DNA from: Gautieria morchelliformis | Lineage: Eukaryota > Basidiomycota > Agaricomycetes > Gomphales > Gomphaceae | Length of the DNA stretch: 64,000 nt | Direction: 5' to 3' | Assembly: GCA_015179125.1 (NCBI GenBank) | Contig: WHVA01000035.1 | Coordinates: 124,001-188,000, forward strand | The notes under the pieces: generated by a model | Told to the model about the DNA's origin: nothing | Database searches by the model: none | Seen by the model: only the letters and a program-made list of their open reading frames with translations | Position numbers and translations under genes: made by a program | In this document: positions 12,066 to 22,872 of the stretch, in pieces | Position numbering within the stretch: the first letter of the stretch is position 1 | Layout of the letters: every line of letters begins with the position of its first letter

Positions 12066-12358
12066 ACATGAGGTCCTTTCTTCTACCGTTTCGTATACAC
12101 CGCTATCGAGTTCAAATCTCCTGCTACCTGGTTCGTTGTGTTACTGCGCTGTGTCCTCTGGACTCATTTATGTTTTTGAAAGTATCGTTTGCATAATGTT
12201 CTGATTGGTTTCGTTATGGTGTTTATTAGTGTACTTATCTTATGTATAAGTCTTATCTTTCGCGAGTCGAAAGACTTAGACATGTTCGGCGCTTGTTCCA
12301 AATTTAGATGATGTGTTGAACACAGTTTCGAGTCCGCGCACTGCATGAACACTCAGAC
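12066..12358. other. Intergenic region between TF gene and AOS1
   Basis: About 290 bp of AT-rich sequence containing the 3' end of the transcription factor gene and the promoter of AOS1. No gene or distinctive element seen. Confidence 0.4.
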
Positions 12359-13848
12359 ATGACTGAATCTGCGGAGAATAGGATTGTGCCACAAAACATT
12401 ACTGAAGGTGTGTTGTTTGAGTTTATTGTCATTTGAATCGTGAACCATCACCCAATTCCATGGTCTGTTTCGAGCTACGCGATGAAAATATGTTGCCGTC
12501 ATCAATTACTGACCATACTTGATCGTGTTAAGATGAGGCTGCTCTGTACGACCGACAAATTCGACTATGGGGACTCGAGGCACAACAAAGGTATATGCCA
12601 TCCATCATTGAAAGGACCTCAAGACTGTGTTCTCAAGACCCATGCGTTCCAGAATGCGAAGTGCTACCGTTTGCGTTGTCAATTTACGTGGCGTCGCCAC
12701 GGAGCTGATCAAAAATATCGTTCTCGCTGGGATCGGAAAACTCATCATTTTAGATTCGGAGGACGTTAAGGAAGAAGACCTGGGCGCTGGCTTCTTTTTT
12801 CGTGAAAGTGATGTGGGCAAGAAGGTGTGTCTCGCACGTCGTCAGCAGCGAGATATCATGTCGATACCGTTTCCTCCTGGAATGGAAGCGCGTCGAGGCA
12901 GCGAGACTTGGGATCGAAAAGTTGAACCCTCTCGTAGCCATAGAGACCAAATCCAATTATGATTCGCTGGATTGGTGGGATTCACTGCTCGAAATGGTCG
13001 ATATTGTCTGCTTGACCGACGGTTCACGGGAAGACCTGGTATCTCTTACCTTTGTGCATTCTGTCAGCATAACTAATGGATTGCGATCAGACTCGTATAA
13101 ACGAACTCTGTCGTAAACACAAGACGCTTTTCTACGCAGGAGGTTGTTATGGTCTTGCAGGATATATATTCAACGATCTTCTTGTCCATGAATACATTTC
13201 ACAGTAAGTAATCCCATTCCAGAACTTGTCGTGAACGACAATCTACAGCTTTCCTCTCCAGTGACCGATCAATTAGTGTCGAGCAACCCAAACCGATTAA
13301 ACATCGTGTAAAATATCCCTCATTTGTGGAAGCTCTGAAACATGATTGGCAGTCATTGACCAGAAAGCAAGCTAAGCATCAGAATATTGAACTCGTTTTT
13401 TCAATCTTCGGTCCGTTTTTGTTGCATGTCTCGTCGAAGAGCACGTCGTTCTTCATTGATCATCATTTACAGCCTTGTGGAAGTATCAGTCGCAACATAG
13501 CGCGCTGCCCTCAGACACAAATGTAGCAAATGAGCTAGCCTCTATCTCGAATGAATTCATTGCCTCAGCTCAGATCAAACCACAAATCATGCAAACCATC
13601 CCCATTCAACAGCTTGAGTAGGTGTACCTGCATTTTCGATATGATCTTCGCCACTCATCTATCTTCCAAGGTCACTGGCATCTACAGCAGCCCACGAATT
13701 TTCGCCTGTGTGTGCTGTTCTAGGTGGTCTCATGGGTCAAGATGTGCTCAAAGCATTAGGTGGTCGCGACTCCCCAATAGCTAATCTGTTCGTATTTGAT
13801 GGTCAAACAGGATCGGGGGCCACATCCCGTCTCAACATGCCTACATAA
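12359..13848 (+). CDS. AOS1: SUMO-activating enzyme subunit 1 (Aos1/SAE1)
   Basis: Starts MTESAENRIVPQNITED. After the first intron comes the E1 signature ALYDRQIRLWGLEAQQR, then MRSATVCVVNLRGVATEL and NIVLAGIGKLIILDSEDV, followed by EEDLGAGFFFRESDVGK. This is the pseudo-symmetric Rossmann/adenylation half of canonical Aos1. Later exons give RVEAARLGIEKLNPLVAIET, MVDIVCLTDG, GGCYGLAGYIFNDLL and KYPSFVEALKHDW. The C-terminal exon has FSPVCAVLGGLMGQDVLKAL and FVFDGQTGSGATSRLNMPT. At least six short introns are present. Aos1 pairs with Uba2 to adenylate SUMO and pass it to Ubc9; it lacks the catalytic Cys, which lies in Uba2, and none is expected here. It lies tail-to-tail with a SUMO protease gene. 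Confidence 0.9.
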
Positions 13849-13990
13849 TTATTTTGCTCTACATAAGTATCTAGGCATCTTTCCGCCTGATGCTGGATGG
13901 ATACACTAATGCTGTCAATGAAATTGGTGCCTGCTTGCTCAAGATGATTGCTGAAGGAAATATGGATATAGAAAGATATAGAAAGGTACT

Positions 13991-16900
13991 TCAACGTAAT
14001 CGTGCTGCTTTGTTGGTTCGGGGAACCTTGACGCCTCTTGTAGCTTTAGAACTCATTTCGACAACCTCGATGTCAGAATCGGGGTCGGTACTCCTCGTTC
14101 CGGATTCTCTGGGCTGCTCCTCGTTCTGGTCTTTCCCTTTCCACTTCCCATCGACCTGTTTCTCTAGTCTCCACTCGACCGACAAGGATATCACCTTCTG
14201 TTTCATTTCATGTCGTCTGCCCGCTATCTTGTCATGGCCCCATAACCGCTCCCGTTCTGAATTGTTGGATCTGACCGATTTTTTGGTCTTCTGCTGCTAT
14301 ACCAAACCGTCAGACTGGCAGATTCAAAATAATTGGTTGAGACGCACTAGAATTTGTTGAGCAAAACCGTCCGGATCTGACATGAATTGTTCCACAAAAT
14401 GAAGCAAATATACACCACAGTCACAAAAGTTCGGCTGAGCGGGGACCTGAACACAACAAAAGCTTGAGAAATATCAGGATTATAGAATAATAGGCGATGC
14501 TTGCCGATGCTGGCTTTATGATTGGTTGGACGGTATCTGTCCATCCTTTCTTGTCCTTCGCTTCCATGCCAAGATACCGCGACAGAACCTTCAGAGCGTG
14601 TGGATGCCGTGTGCCTAGTGAGTCGAACGAGAAAATATACGGTCTGCAACGGATGAAATAAGTGAGTCGGAGATGGTGCATGCTACGCGAACGCACTCTT
14701 CTGGTCTTTCCCGGTCGATGGCGGCGGGGTGGGTTGTATCGACATCCATGGGATCGTAATCATGCAACTGGTCAACTTCTTCACCGTCGTCACTTTCACT
14801 TGATACCTGCATGCCGTTATGCGACTTTGATCCAGCGTGTTTGTAGAAGTTCTTGGAAGAGATGGATGGTAAGCGTAAGGTTGCTAGGACAGATCGAGGA
14901 GACTTCTTTAGCTCCATGGGCACATCTAAGCACATCGCACTATTTTCCTCTTCGCTGTCGGTAGTGGGGATCACTTCTATCGCAGCTGACTCGTCACCAG
15001 GCTGTGCAGTCAAGGATGACGACGGCGTTGTGGGTCTTGAGGGTATGTAACTTCGTGGGGTAGCAGGACACACTCGAACAGCATGTTCGACCTCCTGTTC
15101 ATCCTCAGTAGTAGACTTCACAGTGGCAGGGCTATCGTTAGATATCGGTAGCTGTGTTGAGGCCGACGGCTCATGGGGAGGGAGGGGTCCTCGAGGATGA
15201 CTTCTCGCGGCCAGAGACTCTTGGGCTCTGGTACGCGTTGTCACATTAGGTGTCACCACCGTAGAAGCGGGGGGATGTTGAAGTGCCCGTTCTGGGTGAC
15301 ATATTATAGCAAGATACCAATGCAAACTATGGGATAAATGGGTTCTGCTGTAGCAAATAAGACAATTTGAATGCACGCACTGTTCATTGATGGGTACAAT
15401 TATATACTTCTTCTGGAACAAGTCGAACTTGGATGTCCATTTTCGTACACTCTGATATCCCTCTTCAAGACTACACGTAGTGAGCTGGAAGGGCTGATGC
15501 CGAATTTCAAAGACGTACTTTTTCTGGTTTAATTGTGTATAGAAGAACGAGCTAAAGACATGTACTTGATCAGCAAATTCTGGTCGATGAACCCGCAGGT
15601 CATGGAGCCAAAGCCTGTTACGATGTTAGAATCAAAAAAGCACACGGGCAAAAAGACTAACTTAAGGCCAAGCTCAATCAAGGTATCGTTGAGGAATTCC
15701 CCAGGTTCCAACCGTTTCAAGTCGCCATTAGTAACATTAACTGCACCAGTGCCAGTAGAAGGGTACAGTAAGATACTGATAATCGAGGGTAAGCCAAAAT
15801 CAAGAATTTGACAAAGACGAACGACTGACATGTCATCGCCGGGCGAAGAAGGTGAGTGGGGAGGCTGCTTGTTGGAGGCCGTCTGACGGCCAGACCGCAT
15901 AACCTCGGAACGCGACGAGGAAGACAAGGCCTGGGTGGCACCGGAACTAGTAATCTGTTGTAAAGGTGATATCTCTGCACATATCGCATGCACTCACTAA
16001 ATAGGCTGGGGCTGGGGCTTACGCCTCGTATTTCGGTCTTGCGGCTGATCGGATGCCACATTGCCTTGAGGATGCAACCGAGAATCCCAGAGAGAGCGAA
16101 GCGCAGCGGCACTATAAAACAATGATATTTTAACTTAATACTTAAGAGCAAACAGTGTGCTTACTCAAGGAAGGAAACGCCAGTAGCCTTTGTCTTCCCT
16201 TCCGACCCCATCAAAGCACAAACTTTTTTGAATGTAGGTAGCGACCAGTTCGCATGGGATGTCAGCGGCTTGATTGTGATGACCTCCTTTTGCTGATTCT
16301 CTGGGATATGTGATTAATTACGAATAACAGGCATACGAGGCAATCATACCGAAGTTCATTGTGCGTTTGAAGAAATCAGCGGTAGTCCTCGTTAGTAACA
16401 CAGTGAATGCTATAAGCGGGAGACTCTCCATGGCGTCGTGGTCTCGAGCCAGCTGATAAGGACAAGACACGTTGATGATCTGACAAAACGGGGAAAAATG
16501 TAAATGCTGATCGTGACTCACCGTCACATTACAAATGTCTCGTCCCAGCTCAAGATTAACGACCTCACGGTTGCTTTCGATTGGAGAACACAATATAGAC
16601 ACATGCGCGTCTCGGACTCGGAGCCAGTATCGGGGTGTTGCATCCTCCGAATTTACGGATTCAACGATATGCGACCCGCAAACATATGCTTCGAGTGGAA
16701 TAAAGATGTCTTTGTTGTTGTCGTTGATCGTTTTATACCTCGTTAATGATGGGGAGTCCGGGGATTGTGGCTGCTGACCCCGACGTGCGGAGCCTGGAGG
16801 CTTGCCGAGGTTGTATGCTTGTGAGCCCTTTGGCGCTGACCTGAGAGTCTTTATTCCGATCTCAGACTCATCAATATTGAAGAAAGTATGGTGTCACATA

Positions 16901-18087
16901 CCTTGCCTTTCATATTGTCGATTCTTGCTTTTTTGGTGAGGCGTGTAAGGTCGACTTCGCGAGGATGATTGGCCGACTCGAACTTGAAGATATTCTTACT
17001 GACAATACGCTCTGGGACTGCAACAGTAGCTGGTGTCGCTCTTCGTTTTGATCGGTTGGTTTCAGGGAACAAGTTGTCAAAGTCTTCTGCATCCTCGATA
17101 GGGTCGAACCTATCCTTATCAGTACCATTTACGCCACGTCCAAGGCCAGTCACTCGTGCGGTCAAGGCGCGAGTATGAGGACCTGCAGAAGGCAAAGGTT
17201 CTCCGTTGTGTTTCGAAAGACTCTCGCTGAAAGCGTGTCGTTCATGGGGCTTATCGACGCCTAAGATTTTTCCGATGGAAATCAGGCCTGAACTGTTATG
17301 ATCACTGTCACCATGCAAGGAGATGATTTGCATATCATCAGAGGAAGCCTGCGCCATAGATTCAGAAGACGCTTGTGAGACGGGCTCGCCTATGTCTTCA
17401 TCCTGGTCAATATCGATCACCTCGGAATGCGAATGAGCAGAACTCGATGCAGATTTAAAAGTGGGCACACGGCCATTGGTAGACAGGTAGAGACTGTCGC
17501 TCGGGGAGCTGCTCGAACCTTGAAGCGGCGGTGTGCTCAAAGTTGAACCTGACGGGCTACAGCTCAATTGTCGTCGAGGCTTCGTAACAGGCCCTTTGTG
17601 ATGTCTTGTAACACATGACTTCTCCAACTTCAGTTTTTTCGCTGATGGAATCTCCGAACGCACTGGTATCAGTATACCCATATTAGTCTGGGGTAGGTTC
17701 GAAACGAGGGTACGAGCGTTAGGGTTCGTACGCTGTGGTTTATCATGCAGGTCATTGTAGCGTTTCTGTGAATAAGGATTCGCCCCAGCAGACTGATTCA
17801 TAGCGCGGGAGCTGCCAGGATACCTCTGCAATGTGTAAACTCTAGTACAGAGAATGAAAGTGAAGGGTGGCGCTCACTGATGAACTCGGTGGATGTATAA
17901 CGGAAGGTGTCAATCTCCAGGGGTTGCTGGAATCCGTAACTTGCCTAAATAAAATTGATCAGACGTTTTACAGCATTCGCTACACCATGGCTACAGACCG
18001 TTTCCTGGAGACTTCCGAGGAACCTGTACCGTTGGCTGCAGAGTTCAATGCCTTCAGAGTGTCTCGATCCTGACGATTCACAGACAT
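13991..18087 (-). CDS. ULP2: Ulp2/SENP6-7-type SUMO protease (peptidase C48)
   Basis: Starts at the Met at 18087 (MSVNRQDRDTLKALNS), followed by two introns and a long Ser-rich, basic N-terminal exon (16905-17830). An exon pair around 16500-16745 has KDIFIPLEAYVCGSHIVES and YWLRVRDAHVSIL, then LELGRDICNVTV. The C48 domain begins with LKRLEPGEFLNDTLIELGLK (~15640-15715). The catalytic residues are visible as His in PINEHLHWYLAIICHPE (spanning the intron at ~15335-15388), Asp in YIFSFDSLGTRHPHALKVL, and Cys in PNFCDCGVYLLHFVEQF (~14385-14435). About 190 residues of acidic, Ser/Pro-rich sequence separate the His and Asp motifs; such an insert is typical of the Ulp2/SENP6/SENP7 branch. The tail is basic and holds DPDSDIEVVEM, which looks like a SUMO-interacting motif. 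The enzyme would trim poly-SUMO chains in the nucleus. Confidence 0.88.
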
Positions 18088-18389
18088 GACGTATATTGTC
18101 GATGTTTGACAAGAAGCCCTTCAAAACGCGTCAGGCTCGTCGCCACGAGTGTGGATTGAGCCAGTATGTGATGAGGCACGTGACCGTGCCATCACGCTGG
18201 CGGCTTCCAGCCAGTGCGATTGATGTCTTTACTTACAACAGCACAATCTAACTCTTGTTGATTTTGCCACATAAGATGAAGCGTAATTCGCCTGTCAGGT
18301 TCACGCTATACGACTGATATATCGTGAGTTCAATAGTAGTTCCTATAAATATGGACATTCAACTCGTATTGTTCCTTTTATTCTACCTT

Positions 18390-19800
18390 TTTTGTGGGGA
18401 GGGGGAGTTGTTAGGACGGTTCGTTCTACTCCCAGCCGTTGATGGCTCCCACGGTCCAACCACCACCATCGCTGCCCGATGAACCTCCAGGACACCTCGC
18501 TGCCGCTCCTCTAGCCACTATACTCGGGCAACTTAGTGACCTAATCTATGGGATTGCCCTTCCTAAGACCAAGGCCGCCAAATCGGCTACAATCTCCCTT
18601 GATGCTCTACACAAAAGCCACAACTTGATCTCCTCAGCGCAATCGGCGCTCAAAGACCCTCGTCCTGACCTGCAGTTAGACAGCATCAATAAACATCTTG
18701 AAGTGATATCCGCCCATATAGGAATTCCAAATGCCATTCAATCTGGCCGCAAGCGCACTTATGCCTCAGTCCTCACCTTGCCCACCTCATCTGCTCCGCC
18801 GCCTCCTCCTGACGCCAAAACGCCCTTTCGCAATACACGATATGATCTTACACTTGCGCAATCTAATCGCAATAGTCCTGTGTTTGCCGACCTTTCCGAT
18901 GAAGACTTGGGAGAAGAGATCGGCAAAGCGGTCGAGGACGCCGAGTGCTGGTTTGACACAAGAATATACACACCGGATGCTGATGGCATTTGGCAACGAG
19001 GATGCAGAGAACCTCCCACCGCGGATCCGTGCAGTAGGCCGTCACCGGAGTGGTGACATATGGATTGCGACATGCAGCGAAGTGCTCTATTTCACGGATG
19101 CCCAGGTTGCCAACAGCTGCATCACCCACCACATTGCGTTCCGAGGTCATCTCCATCCAACAACTAAGTTTATTCGTCGCCCGCCGCAATGTTACAACTG
19201 TCACCGCTTTGGATACTTTGCAGGACTCTGCAAAAGGACAACAGTATGTGGATACTGCGCAGGTAACCATACAACGCGCGAATGCCACTGCTCCAATGAG
19301 GAGAAGTGCGACAGCTCCAAACCATGCCAGCATGTCAAACCAAATGTGCGGTCTGTGCGGGCGCTCACGCAGCAACCAGTTGGGAATGCTCTATCCGCAA
19401 GACTGCTTTAGACCGCCATTCGCGCAAACTGGCCGATGCAGGCCCACTCTATGAAATCTAGGCAATGCTTACCCCCCCCATCCCACATCCCCTCGGCCGC
19501 TAGCCATAACTTGACAGACCCACACTGCTACACATTACCGCCATTCAACAATTCTCCCCCTGACGCATGATGCTCCCACAGAGCTTACCGACCTGTCCAC
19601 ACCTCGCACCACCAACCCTGACCACCTTGCCTGGACTTGCCATTTGCTGAGGCCACGACCGTGATGCGCTGGCACCGTGCCGGCTCATCACGGCTGTAGA
19701 ATAGGGATCTCGTTTTCCCTATCCTCACACTCAAAACCAGTCGTATTCTCTTCTTCCCATATTATGCAGTCTAACTGCCACAGAATAACAATACATCAGG
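18390..19800 (+). mobile_element. Non-LTR retrotransposon fragment: ORF1 plus 3' tail, no ORF2
   Basis: A LINE-type gag-like ORF1 is followed within ~350 bp by a GC-rich tail and then unique sequence. No endonuclease or reverse transcriptase lies between. The 5' boundary is set by a G-rich stretch (ggggagggggagttg at ~18397) just upstream of the ORF; the 3' end is uncertain, near the A/T-rich run at 19780-19800. Most LINE copies lose their 5' end, so a copy keeping ORF1 and a 3' tail but no ORF2 resembles the half-LINE (HAL1-type) organisation. No target-site duplication was identified. It lies between ULP2 and the KRE6/SKN1 gene. Confidence 0.6.
18439..19461 (+). pseudogene. LINE ORF1 (gag-like zinc-knuckle protein), frame-shifted
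   Basis: The N-terminal part is Pro/Ala-rich, followed by a helical stretch (KSATISLDALHKSHNLISSA) and EDLGEEIGKAVEDAECWFD. The C-terminal part has zinc knuckles: CYNCHRFGYFAGLC, CGYCAGNHTTREC and, in the third frame, CAVCAGAHAATSWEC followed by SIRKTALDRHSRKLADAG. Three or more CCHC knuckles at the end are typical of LINE ORF1 proteins that bind the element RNA. The frame changes near 18.99 kb and again near 19.33 kb, so it cannot make the full protein as it stands. Being a non-LTR fossil, it is not expected to have a host role. Confidence 0.7.
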
Positions 19801-19874
19801 TAGATAGATTAAGTAGAATCTCTTACACAGTAGTATAGTGCACCATAAGCGCTCAGCGCTTCGAGCACTCTAAT

Positions 19875-19880
<6 letters not shown>

Positions 19881-19913
<33 letters not shown>
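19881..19913. repeat. (CT)16 microsatellite
   Basis: An uninterrupted run of CT dinucleotides about 33 bp long, just downstream of the LINE fragment and upstream of the 3' end of the KRE6/SKN1 gene. The flanking words TCCCAGCCGTT also occur at 18431, near the start of the LINE fragment. Confidence 0.95.
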
Positions 19914-19915
<2 letters not shown>

Positions 19916-20232
19916 AGCCGTTACTTTGACGTGACGTTCAGTGCAGGATGGCAACAATGAAACCGTGGTTAAGACTTCGCTTTTGATTAGACAGCTGTCG
20001 ATCGAGCTAGCTGGTACACGGAGTAATAGATACAGCAGTCTACATTACTGGTGTACGCCACGCTAAGCAGAAGTAAGACGAATCCAATGTGCGAAATGCC
20101 ACGACAGATGCAAACAACGCATGGAGACAGGTGAGACAATACGAAAACAGGGTATAAAAACATTGCAGACGTAGTAGTGTTGAAAAAAACGTCAGGCCGT
20201 CGTAACATAGTCCGTCGCATATATTGCATGAA

Positions 20233-22534
20233 TTAGCAGCCGTCGTATTGGCTATTCCGTGGGAAAGTATAACCGGCACCATCCCAAGTGGTAAGATTGG
20301 CATCTGTATATGCATTGATGTGCCTATAATGGTCAGTCGTGAGTACAGAATGTAACATATAGAGCGGCGGGGGTACACACTTGTTGATATAATCAGCTGT
20401 TGGGTAGCCTGAGGGGGAACAGCCGATGTTGTTTACACCTGCGCGTTGATATAGACGGACGTAGTCCACTAGCATTTGTGACGGAAATTTTAGATTCTTC
20501 CAGTCTTGTGCCTGGAAGCTAGGGGCTATTCCAAAGTTGAGAATGATACTCTGGGCAAATAATCGATGAGCGATTGCAAAAATATACCTCAGACACGTAC
20601 CATGGGTTCTTCGGCAATAATCCGCTGTGACACTTGTGTCAACGAATCTGGACCAAGGGCAGATGGCGTCATGGTCCACATCTTATCTTGACCCTGATAC
20701 CAATTTACAAAACCATCGGACCTATGGTCTTGATCTGACCACCACTCGACCCCATACGTTCCAAAACCATTTCCGCCATAGTTCGCGTTGTCTACGTAGC
20801 TCACCGCGCTTACTGCTTGCTGATATGGACCGCCTTTATATGTGTTAAACTTTGTGATGGACGGATTGTAGATGGTGGTTGCCGGAGTTGTGTTAACAAA
20901 TTGATAGAATGCGTTGTAAGGCGCCGTTTGGTAGGACTGCGATGCTTGGCCTTGACCGCGCACTGTATCAACCTGTGCTTCGATTATATCGATCTCAGGA
21001 GCTCCCCGGCCCCGACTGACATCTGGGCCAGGATGATCCATTCCCGGACATGTACACGCAGACAGCTTTTGACCAGGAAGGAAAGAGAGGGGGCCACCAT
21101 TATTACCAGCAGTGGCAACGATAGTAGGTGTCCCGTCTTTGTTGGTTTGGTTGGGGAATGTCCCTACGTCACAACTATCATATGAGTACGGCCAAGTCCC
21201 TTGGTAATATACTATGTCAAAATACCATTTTAATGCGGAGAAGAGCTCACCCTCTGTTGTTGCACCGTATCCCGCTCGACCAAGGTTTCCCATCATCCAA
21301 GCACCAGGCCAAAAACTAACTTGGCGATGAGATACAATAGGGAAAGTAAATATCCAAGCGATATGGCAGAGACATACCCAGGAACATTCCCACTCCCAGG
21401 CAAACTAATAGCAACCTCTAGGATGCCGGTTGTGAAGCAGAGCTTGTTCCAAGACTGCAACATGCCAGACTGGAAGTTAAGGTCATGGTTCAGCTGCTCA
21501 GTCATTGTGATGACCAAGTGGCCGCCTTGGGTGGTGATTGCTTCAGGGGAATACCACTCGACATCACCAGTAGCCCAATAGTTAAGATCGACGGCTTCCC
21601 AAAAGGGATCGTCACCTGGGTAGAATGATCTGCCCTCGGTATTGAACTCATCTGAGAACACGAGGTTGTAGTTCAGTCCGTCCTGAAGGCCAACTTTGTT
21701 CTTGACCCCGCTCGGCGTGTCAGGGTCTATGAGACCCCGTACGCCAGGTAAATCCGGGACTTGACCCGTGGAGTTGATACCTCCGAGGTTAAATCCGAGG
21801 ATTGGAGGTTTACCTCGTACATAAAAATTTATGATGGGATAAGCAGCGAAAAGGGTGACCAGTGCGACTATGACGATGACTATAGTGCCAATGTTCAACC
21901 AACCTCGCGCACTGAAGAGTGATAGACGACGATCGAGCATAGCGTCTCGAATGGGGTCGATATTATGCAACGTGTCATCGAGATCTTTGGTATCCCATAT
22001 ATAGGGAGGCACGGTCGCTGTGGAAGGGGGTGCACCTCCTAGGAATTTATCTTGGTTATCGTGAGATTCGTCGGATGGTGCCGCAGCAAACCTGTTTGTT
22101 GGACGTTGTTCGTGAGATTGTCGGTACTAAGTCATACGCTGTCATTCTCATCGTGGAGTGATTCGGAATAAGAAACATACAACATAGGGGCCATAACCAC
22201 CACCAATGTTTCCGGTTGCAACATTGTGGAGGGTGTCGCCTCTGGACTCTTCCGTGTGTGACGGTCGACGTCTGTGAGAACGTGAACGTTGAGCCGACCG
22301 CTCGCGATTTGGTGAGCGATTAGGCGTATGCGTTGGCGAAGCTACAACCGGTGGTGTGTATGGGTGTGTTGCAGAGCGAGGAGAACGCGGACTGGTTGGA
22401 ACAGTGGTGTACTGCGTGGCGAGAGGCGTAACTGGTACACGGGAGCTTCTAGACGGCCTGGACATGAGAGGAGGAGGAAAGTGCAGGGTCGTGAGTACGA
22501 CAAAACGCCGGGAACGCGCAAACGTCAATGGCAC
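20233..22534 (-). CDS. KRE6/SKN1-type beta-glucan synthesis-associated protein (GH16)
   Basis: A type II membrane protein of roughly 640 residues. The cytosolic N-terminus is rich in Ser, Arg and Pro. It is followed by [17 protein letters not shown] and one membrane helix, [20 protein letters not shown] (~21830-21900). The luminal part is the SKN1/GH16 domain: [64 protein letters not shown], and the GH16 active-site motif with both acids in [12 protein letters not shown] (~21000). The end is [12 protein letters not shown]. Short introns occur near 21200, 21310-21370, 20600 and 22090-22180. Kre6/Skn1 proteins act in ER/Golgi and at growth sites and are needed for beta-1,6-glucan in the cell wall. 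The start is 22534 or the Met at 22465 ([12 protein letters not shown]). Confidence 0.9.
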
Positions 22535-22872
22535 GTGATCAAACTGTGCCGAGACAGCTGAACCTTCCGAACTTTAATTAAACAGGACCCTTGTGCATAC
22601 CATACGTATGCTTTCGAATTAAGTTTACTATTAGTTCTTTTCTGTGTCTCAAAGTCAAGGTTTCGAAAAAAAAAAAATTTTTCCTGAGCACTCCACGCCA
22701 TCGATTTTGTACTAATCCACCGTACGTGACCTGCCGACGCCTCGTTTAAACATGCTGGCAGCGCTAGGTTTGCCAGCGGCTATCCTGCGGACTCCCGCGG
22801 CCAAGTCCAATCTCCTACGAACTCCCGCGGCCAAGTCCATCCTACTCGCAAACATCAGCGCAGCGGACTCGT
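22535..22872. other. Intergenic region with small tandem repeat
   Basis: Promoter side of the KRE6/SKN1 gene and 3' side of the next gene. It contains an A-run/T-run block near 22665-22682 and a 30-bp-period duplication at 22791-22839. No gene seen. Confidence 0.4.
22791..22839. repeat. Two-copy direct repeat, 30-bp period
   Basis: The 19-mer ACTCCCGCGGCCAAGTCCA occurs at 22791-22809 and again at 22821-22839 with a 30-bp spacing. It is GC-rich in otherwise AT-rich surroundings. Function unknown. Confidence 0.85.

Noticed and set aside
18430-19922. TCCCAGCCGTT at both 18431 and 19912 as possible target-site duplication of the LINE fragment
   Set aside because: The left copy lies immediately before the ORF1 ATG and inside the presumed element, and the right copy follows a CT microsatellite; the match is short and the boundaries do not fit.
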